A DNA stretch of 64,000 nt from Rhodanobacteraceae bacterium (lineage in GTDB: Bacteria; Pseudomonadota; Gammaproteobacteria; Xanthomonadales; SZUA-5), in NCBI GenBank assembly GCA_024234055.1, contig JACKOW010000002.1, positions 558,001 through 622,000 on the forward strand. Direction: 5' to 3'. The notes beneath the pieces were generated by a model. It saw only the letters and a program-made list of their open reading frames with translations. It was not told the DNA's origin and made no database searches. Shown here piece after piece: positions 1 to 8,903 of this stretch (the first letter of the stretch is position 1; every line of letters begins with the position of its first letter). The position numbers and the translations under genes were made by a program.

Positions 1-35
1 CAGAACCTGTCACTTGCGATGACGGCGCATCGACG

Positions 36-899
36 TTGGTGATCCAACCACCGCCAGCACGACTGGCTCGGCATGTCTTTGCATTCGTCCATCGCAACGA
101 CCACCAGGGCGGTCAGGTCGTGCGCTGGTTGCCCGAACCCAGGATGTCGATCCAGATCTTTCTGGCCGACCCGTGCTTCGTGCGCGAAAACCCGGAGGGC
201 GCCGCGTGGCGCAGCCTGCCTCGCATCGGGCTTTGGGGACCGCGCTACAACTGGGCCTACGGGTACATCGAGCGCCACATCCGGGTTTACGCCGTGGGCC
301 TGACGCCAACGGGTCTGCGCGCCCTGTGGCCCGGATCTGCCGCTGAACTGGTCAATCAGGTGGTCGATCTGCGGGAGCATCACCGCGGCCTGGCCGAGCA
401 GTTGGCCCTGATACCGGACGAGAACTTTGACGCCTGGCGCCAGCGCGCAGCCGAGCATCTGCACGACTACCTCAAGCCTGCGCTGCAGCCAGACGATGCC
501 CTGAGCGCTGCGTTGAACGTGCTCGCCACCGGTGAAGGCCGCTCGGTGGCGGATGCGGCCGCCATTGCGGGATTGTCGGAGCGACAGTTTCGACGGGTGT
601 TCGAGCAGCGCCTGGGCGTTAGTCCCAAACGCTATCAACGCGCGATACGCGTGGATCGCATGCTCAAGCAGCTGCACGCCCAACCCTGGGAAGGCGATGA
701 ATTTGCTGACCAGCCCATCCCTTTCGCCGACCAGCCGCACGCCATCCGCGAGTTTCGGGCCATGACCGGCATCACGCCTGGCCAGTATCTGCACGCCAAG
801 CAACGGGGTGATGCCACGCTGAGATCGGTGCCGATGCCAGGCATCGCGCCACCCGCTGCTGACACGACGACGGATGCAGCCAGCAAACCCGATCTCTGA
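36..899 (+). CDS. AraC-family transcriptional regulator
   Basis: DNA-binding regulator with an N-terminal sensor-like domain (about residues 5-130, resembling the DUF6597 type found with AraC HTHs) and a C-terminal AraC double helix-turn-helix (about 165-255). The first helix-turn-helix lies around SVADAAAIAGLSERQFRRVF, followed by LGVSPKRYQRAIRVDRML, the usual AraC signature. The start is uncertain. TTG at 36 and GTG at 39 are in frame, no good Shine-Dalgarno is visible, and the frame stays open to the left edge, so a few residues could lie outside the window. The N-terminal domain looks complete from about residue 5, which favours 36/39. The gene sits 55 bases upstream of tag on the same strand. 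Effector and targets are unknown. Family call is secure; function is not. Confidence 0.85.
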   Translation: MVIQPPPARLARHVFAFVHRNDHQGGQVVRWLPEPRMSIQIFLADPCFVRENPEGAAWRSLPRIGLWGPRYNWAYGYIERHIRVYAVGLTPTGLRALWPGSAAELVNQVVDLREHHRGLAEQLALIPDENFDAWRQRAAEHLHDYLKPALQPDDALSAALNVLATGEGRSVADAAAIAGLSERQFRRVFEQRLGVSPKRYQRAIRVDRMLKQLHAQPWEGDEFADQPIPFADQPHAIREFRAMTGITPGQYLHAKQRGDATLRSVPMPGIAPPAADTTTDAASKPDL

Positions 900-954
900 C
901 GAGCAACGGGTTGGCGTTAGTATCGATCGTCGTCCCGTTTTCCCAATTACCCCC

Positions 955-1518
955 ATGACCATCCAACGCTGCATTTGGGCGACAAACTCGGATCTCGAAG
1001 CCGAATACCACGATCGCGAATGGGGCGTACCAGTGCACGATGAGCGCACCTTGTTCGAGTTTCTGACGCTGGAAGGCGCGCAGGCGGGATTGAGCTGGCG
1101 CACGGTGCTGGCCAAGCGCGCGGGCTATGCACGAGTGTTTCTGGACTACGATCTGCCGCGGCTTGCCGCGCTCGACGACGACACCCTTGAGCAGATGCTG
1201 CTCGATCCCGGCATCGTCCGTAATCGCCTCAAGGTCTGGTCGGTACGCAGCAACGCGCGCGCCGCGCTGGCGCTGCAAGCCAGTCAGGGCAGTCTGGACA
1301 GCTACCTGTGGTCCTTCGTTGGCGGCCAGCCCATCGTCAATCGACCTCAAAGCAGCAGCGAAGTGCCGGCGCGAACGGAACTGTCAGATCGCTTGAGCAA
1401 GGACTTGCGCAAGCGCGGCTTCAAGTTTGTCGGCAGCACCATCATCTATGCCTTCATGCAAGCCGTGGGCATGGTCGATGACCATATGCTGGGCTGCCAT
1501 CGCTACCGTTCCGATTGA
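955..1518 (+). CDS. tag: DNA-3-methyladenine glycosylase I
   Basis: Base-excision repair enzyme that removes 3-methyladenine from alkylated DNA. The 187-residue product matches the usual family length. It begins MTIQRCIWA, has YHDREWG near residue 20 and LEGAQAGLSW around 38-47, which carries the conserved Glu of the base-binding pocket. Near the C-terminus is DDHMLGC, where His and Cys match the structural zinc ligands known in E. coli Tag, with the N-terminal Cys6 as another ligand. I chose ATG 955 because the conserved N-terminus begins there; a longer in-frame start at 874 would overlap the AraC gene. No clear Shine-Dalgarno is visible. The gene lies directly downstream of the AraC regulator and may be co-transcribed with it. 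Confidence 0.93.
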   Translation: MTIQRCIWATNSDLEAEYHDREWGVPVHDERTLFEFLTLEGAQAGLSWRTVLAKRAGYARVFLDYDLPRLAALDDDTLEQMLLDPGIVRNRLKVWSVRSNARAALALQASQGSLDSYLWSFVGGQPIVNRPQSSSEVPARTELSDRLSKDLRKRGFKFVGSTIIYAFMQAVGMVDDHMLGCHRYRSD

Positions 1519-1527
1519 GTGGCCGTT

Positions 1528-1558
1528 GTAGCCCGAACTGCGCGCAGCGCTGTCCGGG
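1528..1558. repeat. Dispersed extragenic repeat, copy 1
   Basis: A 31-base sequence beginning GTAGCCCGAACTGCGCGCAG recurs at 59301-59331 with two mismatches. It lies in the 134-base gap between convergent tag and the ClC gene. Its first half resembles the left arm of the hairpin at 25790. I read it as a REP-like extragenic repeat. Confidence 0.7.
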
Positions 1559-1652
1559 AAATGACGCCGATAGCCCCGATGAGCCGTTACGCGGCACCGC
1601 GGGCCAAGTCGCAGCCTGCGTGTCACGTAGGCCGCTGCGCGGCCAACGTGAC

Positions 1653-3002
1653 CTACTTGCTCGCTGGAACCTGCTCCGCCAACACTAACTCCTGCTTGCG
1701 CTCGGCCACCAGCCGCTCGGCAAAGGCTCGATACACGGGCGTCTTGCACACTACCGAGGAGAAGGCGCGGCCGATCAGGCAGGAGGCCATGATCGGCAGC
1801 ACGAAGTTGTGGTTGTTGGTGAGCTCCATCGAGATCACGGCCGAGGTCAGCGGGGCCTGGGTGACGCCGGCCAGATAGGCGGACATGCCGAGCAGGATCA
1901 CGGCGGTGGGATCGGTGCCAGGCATCAGTTGCGCCAGATTCGATCCCAGCCCGGCGCCCACTGCGAGAGCCGGAGAGAAGATGCCGCCGGGTATGCCCGC
2001 CGCATAGCTGACGGCATTGGCCAACCATTTCTCCAGGCCGAACCAGACCGTGATCGAACTGTCACCGGCGAGGATGGCGCGCGCTTCCTCATAGCCGGTG
2101 CCGTAGACCGAGTCGCCGCTGGCAATGCCGATCAAGGCCAGCAACAGTCCGCAGACAGCGGCAAAGGTGGCCGGCGCAGCGATTCGAAAATGCCCCAGGA
2201 TACCGGGGAGTCCGCTGGCAACGCGCAGGATCGAACTGGCGAACAAGCCCCCCGCCAGACCGCCGACGATGCCCGTCAGCAGCACCGCGAACCAGCTCTG
2301 CCCGAGCGGCAGACTGATCGACATCTGTCCGAAGTAGGCGTAGTTGCCCACCAGTCCCAGCGACACCACGCCGGCGATCATCACCGCCGTCAGCAGCGCG
2401 CCGCTGAAGCGGTGCTCGTAGGCCGAGGCCAGTTCCTCGATGGCAAACATGACCCCGGCCAAGGGCGCGTTGAATGCGGCAGCGATACCGGCAGCACCGC
2501 CGGCCAGCGCGAAGCGCGAGATCGAGGCCGGATCGCGGTAGCCGAAGCGCTGCGCCAACCAGGCCATGATGCCGGCGCCGACGTGCACCGTGGGGCCTTC
2601 GCGACCCACCGAAGCGCCCACGATCATCGCCACCAGTGTCAGCACCAGCTTGCCCGCGGCCACTGGCAATGCCACCAGCCGATCGCGGAAAGGTACATCG
2701 TGATCGCGATTCATGGCCGCGATGACCTGCGGTATACCACTGCCGCGCGTCGAGCGTAGCGCGCCATGGGTCAGCCAGGCGAGCAGTGCAAAGCCGATGG
2801 GAGTAACGATGAGCGGCCAGTAGCGCGACTGCGCCAACAGGTGCTTGAACCACTCGTAGCTGTAGTCGCTGGCACGCGCGAACAGAATGGCCGCCAGCGC
2901 CACCAGCACCGCGCCGCACCAGAGCGCGATCCGCCGCTTCCACAGTTGCGGCGAGAGCAGCACATGGTGATCGTCGATGGGAAGGGGGGCAGGTTGATCC
3001 AT
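1653..3002 (-). CDS. ClC-family chloride channel/antiporter
   Basis: Integral membrane protein of the ClC family, 449 residues, with about 10-12 hydrophobic helices. Three selectivity-filter motifs are present: SGIPQV around residue 88, GREGPTVH around 134 (with the gating Glu), and GIPGGIFSPALAVGAGLG around 345. FAIEELA around 188 carries the Glu equivalent to the internal proton-transfer Glu of E. coli ClC-ec1, which favours a Cl-/H+ antiporter over a passive channel (known family logic; inferred here). No CBS domains follow, so it is the short bacterial form. ATG at 3002 is chosen. The gene is divergent from the signal-peptidase-like gene, with 134 bases between the two starts. Confidence 0.92.
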   Translation of the reverse strand: MDQPAPLPIDDHHVLLSPQLWKRRIALWCGAVLVALAAILFARASDYSYEWFKHLLAQSRYWPLIVTPIGFALLAWLTHGALRSTRGSGIPQVIAAMNRDHDVPFRDRLVALPVAAGKLVLTLVAMIVGASVGREGPTVHVGAGIMAWLAQRFGYRDPASISRFALAGGAAGIAAAFNAPLAGVMFAIEELASAYEHRFSGALLTAVMIAGVVSLGLVGNYAYFGQMSISLPLGQSWFAVLLTGIVGGLAGGLFASSILRVASGLPGILGHFRIAAPATFAAVCGLLLALIGIASGDSVYGTGYEEARAILAGDSSITVWFGLEKWLANAVSYAAGIPGGIFSPALAVGAGLGSNLAQLMPGTDPTAVILLGMSAYLAGVTQAPLTSAVISMELTNNHNFVLPIMASCLIGRAFSSVVCKTPVYRAFAERLVAERKQELVLAEQVPASK

Positions 3003-3136
3003 GCCCCATTGTCGCTACTCGGACGTCAGGCGCAAGACCGCCAGCGTGATTGCCCGCGAGCGCACCGATACACCTTTTCCGCGGCCGGACGCCGAGGACC
3101 GGATAGACTTGAGGCTTCTGCACGATCGAAGCTCCG

Positions 3137-4003
3137 ATGTCGACTTCTCCCGTCTCGCCTCAACGCCGCAATCCCTGGCTCTTGCTGCTGCTGACCCTGT
3201 TTCCGCCACTGGCGCATCTCTGGATAGGCCATGCCTTGCGTGGGTGCATCCTTGCAGGCGGGCTGCTGGCTGCAGCTGCAAGCATGGGCTGGAGCGGCGT
3301 GATCCATGAGCCATCTGGCTTGTTGGCAATGGCAGGCGTAATGGTGTTCGGGCTGCTTGTTATCGAAGGCGACGCACTGATCCTCAACTTCAGATCCCGC
3401 GGTCGCTCCCGGCCCTATGCGCATGGCTGGATCATGCTGCTGGCTATTCCAGCTTACCTGGCACTGCGTGTTTTCCTCGGACCATTGTTGCTCGGCTTCA
3501 ATCTTTACACCATTCCATCCATGTCCATGGCGCCCACCTTGCTGCCCGGCGATCTGATCCTGACCGATGACCGCCCAATCCACGCCGGTCTGATCCGGCG
3601 AGGCCGAGCAGCGGTCCTTGTTCCACCGCATCGGCCCTCGATCGTCTACGTCCAGAGAATTGTTGGTTTGGAAGGTGATCGCGTGCAGTTGATCGATGGG
3701 GTCCTCTGGGTCAACGGCGTCCGTATCGATGAGCCCTATCTGTCTACACACCGATCACCACGCGCCGTGAACTTCCGAAACTTCGGGCCTGTGGTTGTGC
3801 CGGCGGGAACTGTCCTGACCATGGGAGACAATCGCGACAACTCTGAGGATGGGCGCGTGTTTGGCCCAGTTCCCGTGGCGAACATCAGGGCCTTCCCGAC
3901 ATGGATCATCCATGCGCAACGAGACGAGCGGACCGGAATCGATCCCGGCTTCGATCAAGGCCAAGCCTTTGCCGGTGCCGCCCAGGCCAAACAAGGCAGA
4001 TGA
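3137..4003 (+). CDS. lepB: Signal peptidase I-like membrane protein, catalytic Lys replaced by Gln
   Basis: Homologue of type I signal peptidase, 288 residues, with three or four hydrophobic segments (about 14-50, 60-78, 98-120) before the peptidase domain. Box B reads IPSMSMAPTLLPGD with the expected nucleophile Ser130. Box E reads GDNRDNSEDGRVFGP around 230-244. Box D should read Y-[IV]-K-R-[VI]-[VI]-G-L-x-G-D with the general-base Lys. Here it reads YVQRIVGLEGD, so residue 173 is Gln (codon CAG 3653-3655). The Ser before Arg in box E is Gly. The protein may therefore be a non-catalytic paralogue or use another base; a second lepB elsewhere in the genome would be expected. The gene converges on the amidohydrolase gene with a 24-base gap. 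Family assignment is firm, activity doubtful. Confidence 0.82.
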   Translation: MSTSPVSPQRRNPWLLLLLTLFPPLAHLWIGHALRGCILAGGLLAAAASMGWSGVIHEPSGLLAMAGVMVFGLLVIEGDALILNFRSRGRSRPYAHGWIMLLAIPAYLALRVFLGPLLLGFNLYTIPSMSMAPTLLPGDLILTDDRPIHAGLIRRGRAAVLVPPHRPSIVYVQRIVGLEGDRVQLIDGVLWVNGVRIDEPYLSTHRSPRAVNFRNFGPVVVPAGTVLTMGDNRDNSEDGRVFGPVPVANIRAFPTWIIHAQRDERTGIDPGFDQGQAFAGAAQAKQGR

Positions 4004-4027
4004 TAGTGGCAGTGAAATCTGAACCGG

Positions 4028-5638
4028 CTACGGCTGCTGCAACACCGTGATCCCGCGTGCAGCCTTTTCGTCGGCCACCATCTTGCGCACGTCGGCGAGC
4101 AGCGCGCGGGCGTCGAAGACGATGCCGTCCTTGATGGTGTATTGCACGCCACCAACGCGATGCAGCTTGCCCTCGTCATCCAGCTGGATGTGGCCGGTGC
4201 CGTAGAGCGTTTTCAGATTGGCCAGCGGATTCTCTTCGAGCACGGCGATGTCGGCGAGCTTGCCGGGCTCGATCGAACCCATGCGATCGCTGGCGCGCAG
4301 CACTTCGGCGCCATTGAGCGTGGCAGAGCGCAGCACCTCCAGCGGATGGAAGCCGGCCTCACGCAGCAGTTCCAGTTCCTGGATGGTGCCGAAACCGTAT
4401 AGCTGATAGATGAAGCCCGAGTCCGAGCCGACGGTGACCCGTCCACCGCGATTCTTGTAGTCGTTGACGAATTCCATCCAGCGTTGATAGTTGCGGCGCC
4501 AGGCCACTTCATCTTCGGTGCCCCAGTCGAAGAAGAAGCTGCCGTGGTTGTCGCGATTGGGCGTGTAGAACTCCCACAGCGAGGGCAGCGTGTACTGATC
4601 GTGCCAGTCGGCGCGACGGGCGCGCATCAGATCGCGCGCGGCGAGGTAGATGGTGAAGGTGGGATCGAGGGTGAAATCCAGATCCAGCAATTCCTGCATC
4701 ACCGCTTCGTACTTCTTGCTGCCCTTCGGTGCGGCCTGGGCCCACAGACGTCCGGCCTGACCGAAGCGATCGGCCTCGTTGTTGTAGTTGTAGGCGGCCG
4801 GATAGTCCTGCACGGTGCGGTCATCGAACAGCGCCTCGGGCAAACCGTACCAGTGCTCCATGGTGGTCAGGCCCCAGCGTGCGGTGGTCAGCACGTTGAC
4901 CTGCGAGACGTTGAGCTGGGCGTGATGACAGGCGCTTTGCATGCCCTGCTTCTTCAACTCGTCGAAGGCCGCTTCGAGGATGTCGGGGCGGTAGCCGAAA
5001 CACTTCATGCCGAGCGCGCCTTTGGCCTTGACCTCACGCACCCACTGGCGCGCCTGCTCAGGCGTGGTCATCGGCGCCTCGCGCCCCTGACCGAAGTAGG
5101 CATAGGGAAAGATTCGCGGCGCCGTGATCTGATTCTTCTCGCTGCGATGCTGTTCGCTGACGCACCAGTCGATACCGTTGAAACAACCGGGATCACGAAT
5201 GCTGGTGATGCCATGGCCCATCCACAGCTTGTAGACGTACTCGGCCGGCACGCCCTGCTCCTCGCCACCGATATGCCCGTGCAGATCTACCAGTCCAGGC
5301 ATGACGTAATGGCCGCCGAGGTCCATTTCGCGGCCGCCACTTTTCAACTTCGGACGATTGTCAGCCTTGATCGGCGATCCCGGCGCGCCCACCGATTGCA
5401 CGGCGACGATGCGATTGCCTTCGATGACCACATCGGCCGGTCCGAAGGCCGGACTGCCGGTGCCGTTGATCACGATGACACCACGCAGGATCAGCTGGGT
5501 GTAGGGACCTTCGCCCTCGGCGCGGGCTGGCGCCGGAGTGACCGCCGGTGGCTTCGAATCGTTGCTGGCGGCTACCGCATCGCATGGCGGCAGCGATCCC
5601 ATCAACAGCCACCCCAGCATCATCGTCATCCCGCGCAT
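4028..5638 (-). CDS. Exported amidohydrolase (imidazolonepropionase-like)
   Basis: Metal-dependent hydrolase of the amidohydrolase superfamily. An N-terminal signal peptide ends near the Ala-rich stretch DAVAAS. The metal site is recognisable: DLHGHIGG (HxH) near residue 120, a Lys in GMKCFGY, His in SACHHAQ and TMEHW, and the final Asp in TVGSDSGF. A second beta-sandwich piece closes the fold (IEPGKLADIAVLEENPL). The start at 5638 has GGAG 8-9 bases upstream and gives a proper signal peptide; a longer in-frame start at 5695 would bury the signal sequence. Substrate is unknown; relatives include cyclic imidases, prolidase-like and Xaa-Arg dipeptidase-type enzymes. A similar exported amidohydrolase lies at 23709-25763. 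Confidence 0.85.
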   Translation of the reverse strand: MRGMTMMLGWLLMGSLPPCDAVAASNDSKPPAVTPAPARAEGEGPYTQLILRGVIVINGTGSPAFGPADVVIEGNRIVAVQSVGAPGSPIKADNRPKLKSGGREMDLGGHYVMPGLVDLHGHIGGEEQGVPAEYVYKLWMGHGITSIRDPGCFNGIDWCVSEQHRSEKNQITAPRIFPYAYFGQGREAPMTTPEQARQWVREVKAKGALGMKCFGYRPDILEAAFDELKKQGMQSACHHAQLNVSQVNVLTTARWGLTTMEHWYGLPEALFDDRTVQDYPAAYNYNNEADRFGQAGRLWAQAAPKGSKKYEAVMQELLDLDFTLDPTFTIYLAARDLMRARRADWHDQYTLPSLWEFYTPNRDNHGSFFFDWGTEDEVAWRRNYQRWMEFVNDYKNRGGRVTVGSDSGFIYQLYGFGTIQELELLREAGFHPLEVLRSATLNGAEVLRASDRMGSIEPGKLADIAVLEENPLANLKTLYGTGHIQLDDEGKLHRVGGVQYTIKDGIVFDARALLADVRKMVADEKAARGITVLQQP

Positions 5639-5737
5639 TCGATCCGCTCCGCATTCGGCCATCGACCGTGGATCATGCCTCAGCATCCATCGCAAGGCAC
5701 CCTGCGCTGCCGGCCGCGGAGAAGCCCAAAACCACAG

Positions 5738-5816
5738 CGCCGCCTGCAGGTCGGCGATCTCGGCAGCCCCCTGGGATCGCCGAGTTGTACTCGGCGCTTC
5801 TGCCTTTGAGCTTCCG
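5738..5816. repeat. REP-like repeat with two small hairpins, copy 1
   Basis: This sequence contains CTGCAGGTCGGCGATC and then GGGATCGCCGAGTTGTACTC. The second part folds as a 7-bp stem (GCCGAGT/ACTCGGC). Both modules recur at 61853-61936, in the opposite order. It occupies the space between two same-strand genes. Confidence 0.7.
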
Positions 5817-5826
5817 TTGCGCCTGA

Positions 5827-6744
5827 CTACTGCAGCGCTGCCGGAAACACCGGCATCGCCGCAAAATCCTCCGGCACATGCTGACGCACGACGCGGGCAT
5901 CGTTGAGCGTGGCCAGTGCCTCGACGCTGTCCATCGAAGCCAGGGTCTGCTCGCGATTGAAGTTGAACGACGGCACCAGATGCTTCTCGCGCGATTCAGC
6001 CAGATGCCACATGTCGCCCGTGAGCAGCACGTTGCCGCTGCCAACAGTCCGAACCAGCAAGGTGGTGGAGCCCGGCGTGTGCCCGGGTGTCTGGTAGATC
6101 ACCACGCTGTCGTCACCGAAGACGTCAAAGTTGTCGTCGCCTTCGATCAGCAGGGTCTTGGCGTTTTCCAACGCGCTGTAGGCGGCGAATTCGGGTTTGC
6201 CGCGGGCAGCGTCGTCGAACATCGCGGCACGCTCGTCGGCATCGACGATCCAGGTGGAAGCCGCGAACAGACTGCCGTTTCCGGTGTGATCAAAATGCAG
6301 GTGCGAGAAGGACAGGAATTCGATGTCGGCCGGAGTCAGACCGAGCTCGGCCAGCTGCGCGCTGAGCTTCTTCTTGACCACGATATGTACCGGAAAACCC
6401 TCCGGACGCAGTCCATCGGGCATGTCGGCAATGCCTTCGGGCACGCCGGTATCCCAGATCAGATCACCAGCCGGGTGACGGATCAGGTAGCACGGATCGA
6501 CGAAGTCACGGGTCACGCCTTTCATCGAGCCATCGTCGGCAAAGAGATCAACGTCCGAGAAAGCCATGTCGCCACAATTCATGGCGTAGATCTGCACCGC
6601 GGGACCGGTCGGTGCCGCTGGGACGGTCACTTCGGTCGCAGCAACGTCGGCCTTGGGCGCTTCGGTCGGCGCCTGGGCGGCATCCTCGGAGCTGGAACAG
6701 GCAGCCAGCGTCAGGCAAGCAGACAGCAGAAAGGCAATTCTCAT
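5827..6744 (-). CDS. Metallo-beta-lactamase-fold lipoprotein (AHL-lactonase-like)
   Basis: 305-residue exported hydrolase. The N-terminus MRIAFLLSACLTLAACSSSE is a lipoprotein signal peptide with lipobox LAAC, so it is probably anchored in an outer-membrane or periplasmic face. The MBL metal motif SHLHFDHTGN (HxHxDH) is present, then TPGHTPGST (third His), LTGDMWH (bridging Asp) and a late His in RQHVPEDF. This arrangement resembles N-acyl homoserine lactonases, but lactonase activity is only inferred. GGAG lies about 7 bases before ATG 6744. The gene is divergent from nhaC, with 275 bases between, and lies downstream of the amidohydrolase on the opposite side of a REP-like repeat. Confidence 0.85.
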   Translation of the reverse strand: MRIAFLLSACLTLAACSSSEDAAQAPTEAPKADVAATEVTVPAAPTGPAVQIYAMNCGDMAFSDVDLFADDGSMKGVTRDFVDPCYLIRHPAGDLIWDTGVPEGIADMPDGLRPEGFPVHIVVKKKLSAQLAELGLTPADIEFLSFSHLHFDHTGNGSLFAASTWIVDADERAAMFDDAARGKPEFAAYSALENAKTLLIEGDDNFDVFGDDSVVIYQTPGHTPGSTTLLVRTVGSGNVLLTGDMWHLAESREKHLVPSFNFNREQTLASMDSVEALATLNDARVVRQHVPEDFAAMPVFPAALQ

Positions 6745-7019
6745 CGAGGTTCTCCGGCAGCAGGGGACAGCAGCGTGCGCGCACAGGCGTGGGCGGATCC
6801 TACGAGAATCAATGGCACGGCAGGCGTCGGTCGGGCACTTCGAGCCCTGTGGCATCGCCCGGGCGGTGACCGCGTTGGTGAAAAACGGAGGGTGCAGCGT
6901 TCCTGCGTGGACAGGATCACGACTCTGCCCGTCTGCGCGATGAGCGCAGATCATTTCCCCGCGACCTCGTGAAACAGGCGGGCTAGACTTCGGACCCATC
7001 CAAACCGGGGGAGCGCACC

Positions 7020-8507
7020 ATGCAGGATGCCAAAGAACTGAATCTGCGCGAGGTGCCCTTGTGGCTGGCGTGGATGCCGCTGCTCGCCTTGATGCTGATG
7101 CTGGCGCTGTCGGTCCACATCTTCGGCGAAGATTCATCCTACGGCCCCAACCAGATCGCATTGCTGCTGGCGATGGGCATGGCGGCGCTGATCGGCCTGC
7201 GCCAGGGCATGGCCTGGGACGATGTCCAGGAAGCCATCGTGCACGGCGTATCGGTGGGCACCGGTGCGATCTTCATCCTGCTGGCCGTGGGCGCATTGAT
7301 CGGCACCTGGATGCTCTGCGGCACGGTGCCGACGCTGGTCCAGTACGGCTTGAAGCTGATGCATCCATCGGTCTTCTACGCGGCCAGCTGTCTGATCTGT
7401 GCGCTGGTGGCGCTGGCCATCGGCAGTTCCTGGACCATTGCCGGCACGCTGGGCGTGGCCCTGATGGGCATCGCCGGTGGTTTGGGCATGTCCCCGGCGA
7501 TCACCGCTGGCGCCATCATTTCCGGTGCCTATTTCGGCGACAAGATGTCGCCCCTGTCCGATACCACCAACCTGGCACCGGCGGCCGCTGGCAGCGAATT
7601 GTTCGCGCACATCCGCCATATGGCCTGGACCACGCTGCCCAGCATCAGCATTGCCCTGGTCCTGTTTACGCTGATGGGCATTGGTGGCGTGGGCAGCAGT
7701 AGCGATGTCGTGCTCGGCAGTCTGAGCGAGGACCTAGCCGGGCAGTTCAATCCCGGCCTGCATCTGCTGCTGCCGCTGGTGATCGTGCTGGGCCTGGCCT
7801 GGAAAAAGGTGCCGGCCCTGCCGTCGATCGCCATCGGAGCGCTGGTCGGAGCAGTCTTTGCCGTGATCTTCCAGCCTGAGGCCACGCTACGATTGGCTGG
7901 CAACGAGCAGCTTGGACAGGGTCTCGGCCTGTTGGCCGGTGCCTGGAAGGCGATGTTTGCCGGCTACTCGGGTGAAAGCGGCAGCGAGGCCGTCGACAAG
8001 CTGCTCAACCGCGGTGGCATGGCCAGCATGCTCAATGTCATCTGGCTGGTGTTCTGCGCCTTGAGTTTCGGCTCGGTGATGGAACGCGCTGGTTTGCTCG
8101 AACGCATCATCCGCAGCGTGCTGCGCGCGGCCAAGTCGACCGGTGCCCTGATCAGCGCGACGCTGGCGACCGCCATCGGCACCAATGTGGTCGCCGCCGA
8201 CCAGTACCTCGCCATCGTCCTGACCGGCAAGATCTACAAGCCGGAATACCAGCGGCGTGGGCTCGATCCGGTCAACCTCAGCCGTGCCCTCGAAGATGCC
8301 GGCACGCTGACCTCGCCGCTGGTGCCGTGGAACACCTGCGGCGCCTACATGGCCGCCACGCTGGGCGTGGCCACCGTCGACTATCTGCCCTATGCGTTCT
8401 TCAACCTGATCAATCCCCTGATCGCCGCCGGCATGGCTTATGCGGGCTTCAAGATTCTGCACCTGAAGCCGAGGGTCGAAGTCGTGCACAAGGCGACTGG
8501 GGCTTAG
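7020..8507 (+). CDS. nhaC: Na+/H+ antiporter, NhaC family
   Basis: Polytopic membrane transporter of 495 residues with about 11-12 hydrophobic helices. The NhaC signature GAYFGDKMSPLSDTTNLAP lies around residues 175-193. A second conserved part, TNVVAADQYLAIVL, is near 388. It is expected to exchange external protons for cytoplasmic sodium in the inner membrane. The start ATG 7020 has a strong GGGGGAG 7 bases upstream. The stop is followed at once by the long inverted-repeat element at 8508, so the transcript would end in a large hairpin. Confidence 0.9.
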   Translation: MQDAKELNLREVPLWLAWMPLLALMLMLALSVHIFGEDSSYGPNQIALLLAMGMAALIGLRQGMAWDDVQEAIVHGVSVGTGAIFILLAVGALIGTWMLCGTVPTLVQYGLKLMHPSVFYAASCLICALVALAIGSSWTIAGTLGVALMGIAGGLGMSPAITAGAIISGAYFGDKMSPLSDTTNLAPAAAGSELFAHIRHMAWTTLPSISIALVLFTLMGIGGVGSSSDVVLGSLSEDLAGQFNPGLHLLLPLVIVLGLAWKKVPALPSIAIGALVGAVFAVIFQPEATLRLAGNEQLGQGLGLLAGAWKAMFAGYSGESGSEAVDKLLNRGGMASMLNVIWLVFCALSFGSVMERAGLLERIIRSVLRAAKSTGALISATLATAIGTNVVAADQYLAIVLTGKIYKPEYQRRGLDPVNLSRALEDAGTLTSPLVPWNTCGAYMAATLGVATVDYLPYAFFNLINPLIAAGMAYAGFKILHLKPRVEVVHKATGA

Positions 8508-8864
8508 GGGGCACGGGGCACGGGGCACGGGACACGGGACACGGGACACGGGACACGGGAAAGGCTCGCGTGATTGGGCCTTGAGGAGGGCCGCGCGCCT
8601 GCGCGGCCGCGGCATGGCCCGTTGCTTCGTCGCTGTGCTCCTCCCCATGAACCACTTGTTGGCGAAGCTCGGCAAAGGAGACGCGTCATTCCCGCGCAAG
8701 CGGGAATCCAGGTGAAGCGGACTGGATCCCCGCCTTCGCGGGGATGACATTGAGGGCTCATGGATTGTGGGCATTTCACCGGGGGAAAAGATGGCTCGCC
8801 ATGACGCATCAGGAATGCGAGCCTTTCCCGTGCCCCGTGCCCCGTGCCCCGTGCCACGTTCCCC
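8508..8864. repeat. Long inverted-repeat element with tandem 7-nt arms (element A)
   Basis: The left arm (8508-8556) is three GGGGCAC units plus four GGGACAC units, followed by GGGAAAGGCTCGCG. The right arm (8818-8864) is GCGAGCCTTTCCC followed by three GTGCCCC units and degenerate units. The two arms are inverted complements around a core of about 250 bases. The core contains a known-type hairpin pair at 8685-8749 and a GC-rich palindrome near 8590-8615. No gene is supported in this 396-base gap (8508-8903). A similar element lies at 60367-60530. Confidence 0.85.
8685..8749. repeat. Dispersed double hairpin inside element A
   Basis: Two hairpins face each other: CATTCCCGCGCAAGCGGGAA, then GGATCCCCGCCTTCGCGGGG. 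Read on the minus strand the sequence would encode peptides of the 'RRRGSS...RLRGND' kind, a familiar artefact of this repeat family in proteobacterial intergenic DNA. It is nested within the inverted-repeat element. Confidence 0.75.
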
Positions 8865-8903
8865 TGCTTTATCCTCGACGCTTTCCCCCACCGGATTCCG
8901 CAC

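Noticed and set aside
4484..5809. 441-codon + strand open frame
   Set aside because: Antisense shadow of the exported amidohydrolase, whose metal-binding motifs are in the minus frame.
8508..8556. Possible CRISPR-like array from the tandem heptamers
   Set aside because: Units of 7 bases without spacers and with an inverted counterpart; not a CRISPR structure.
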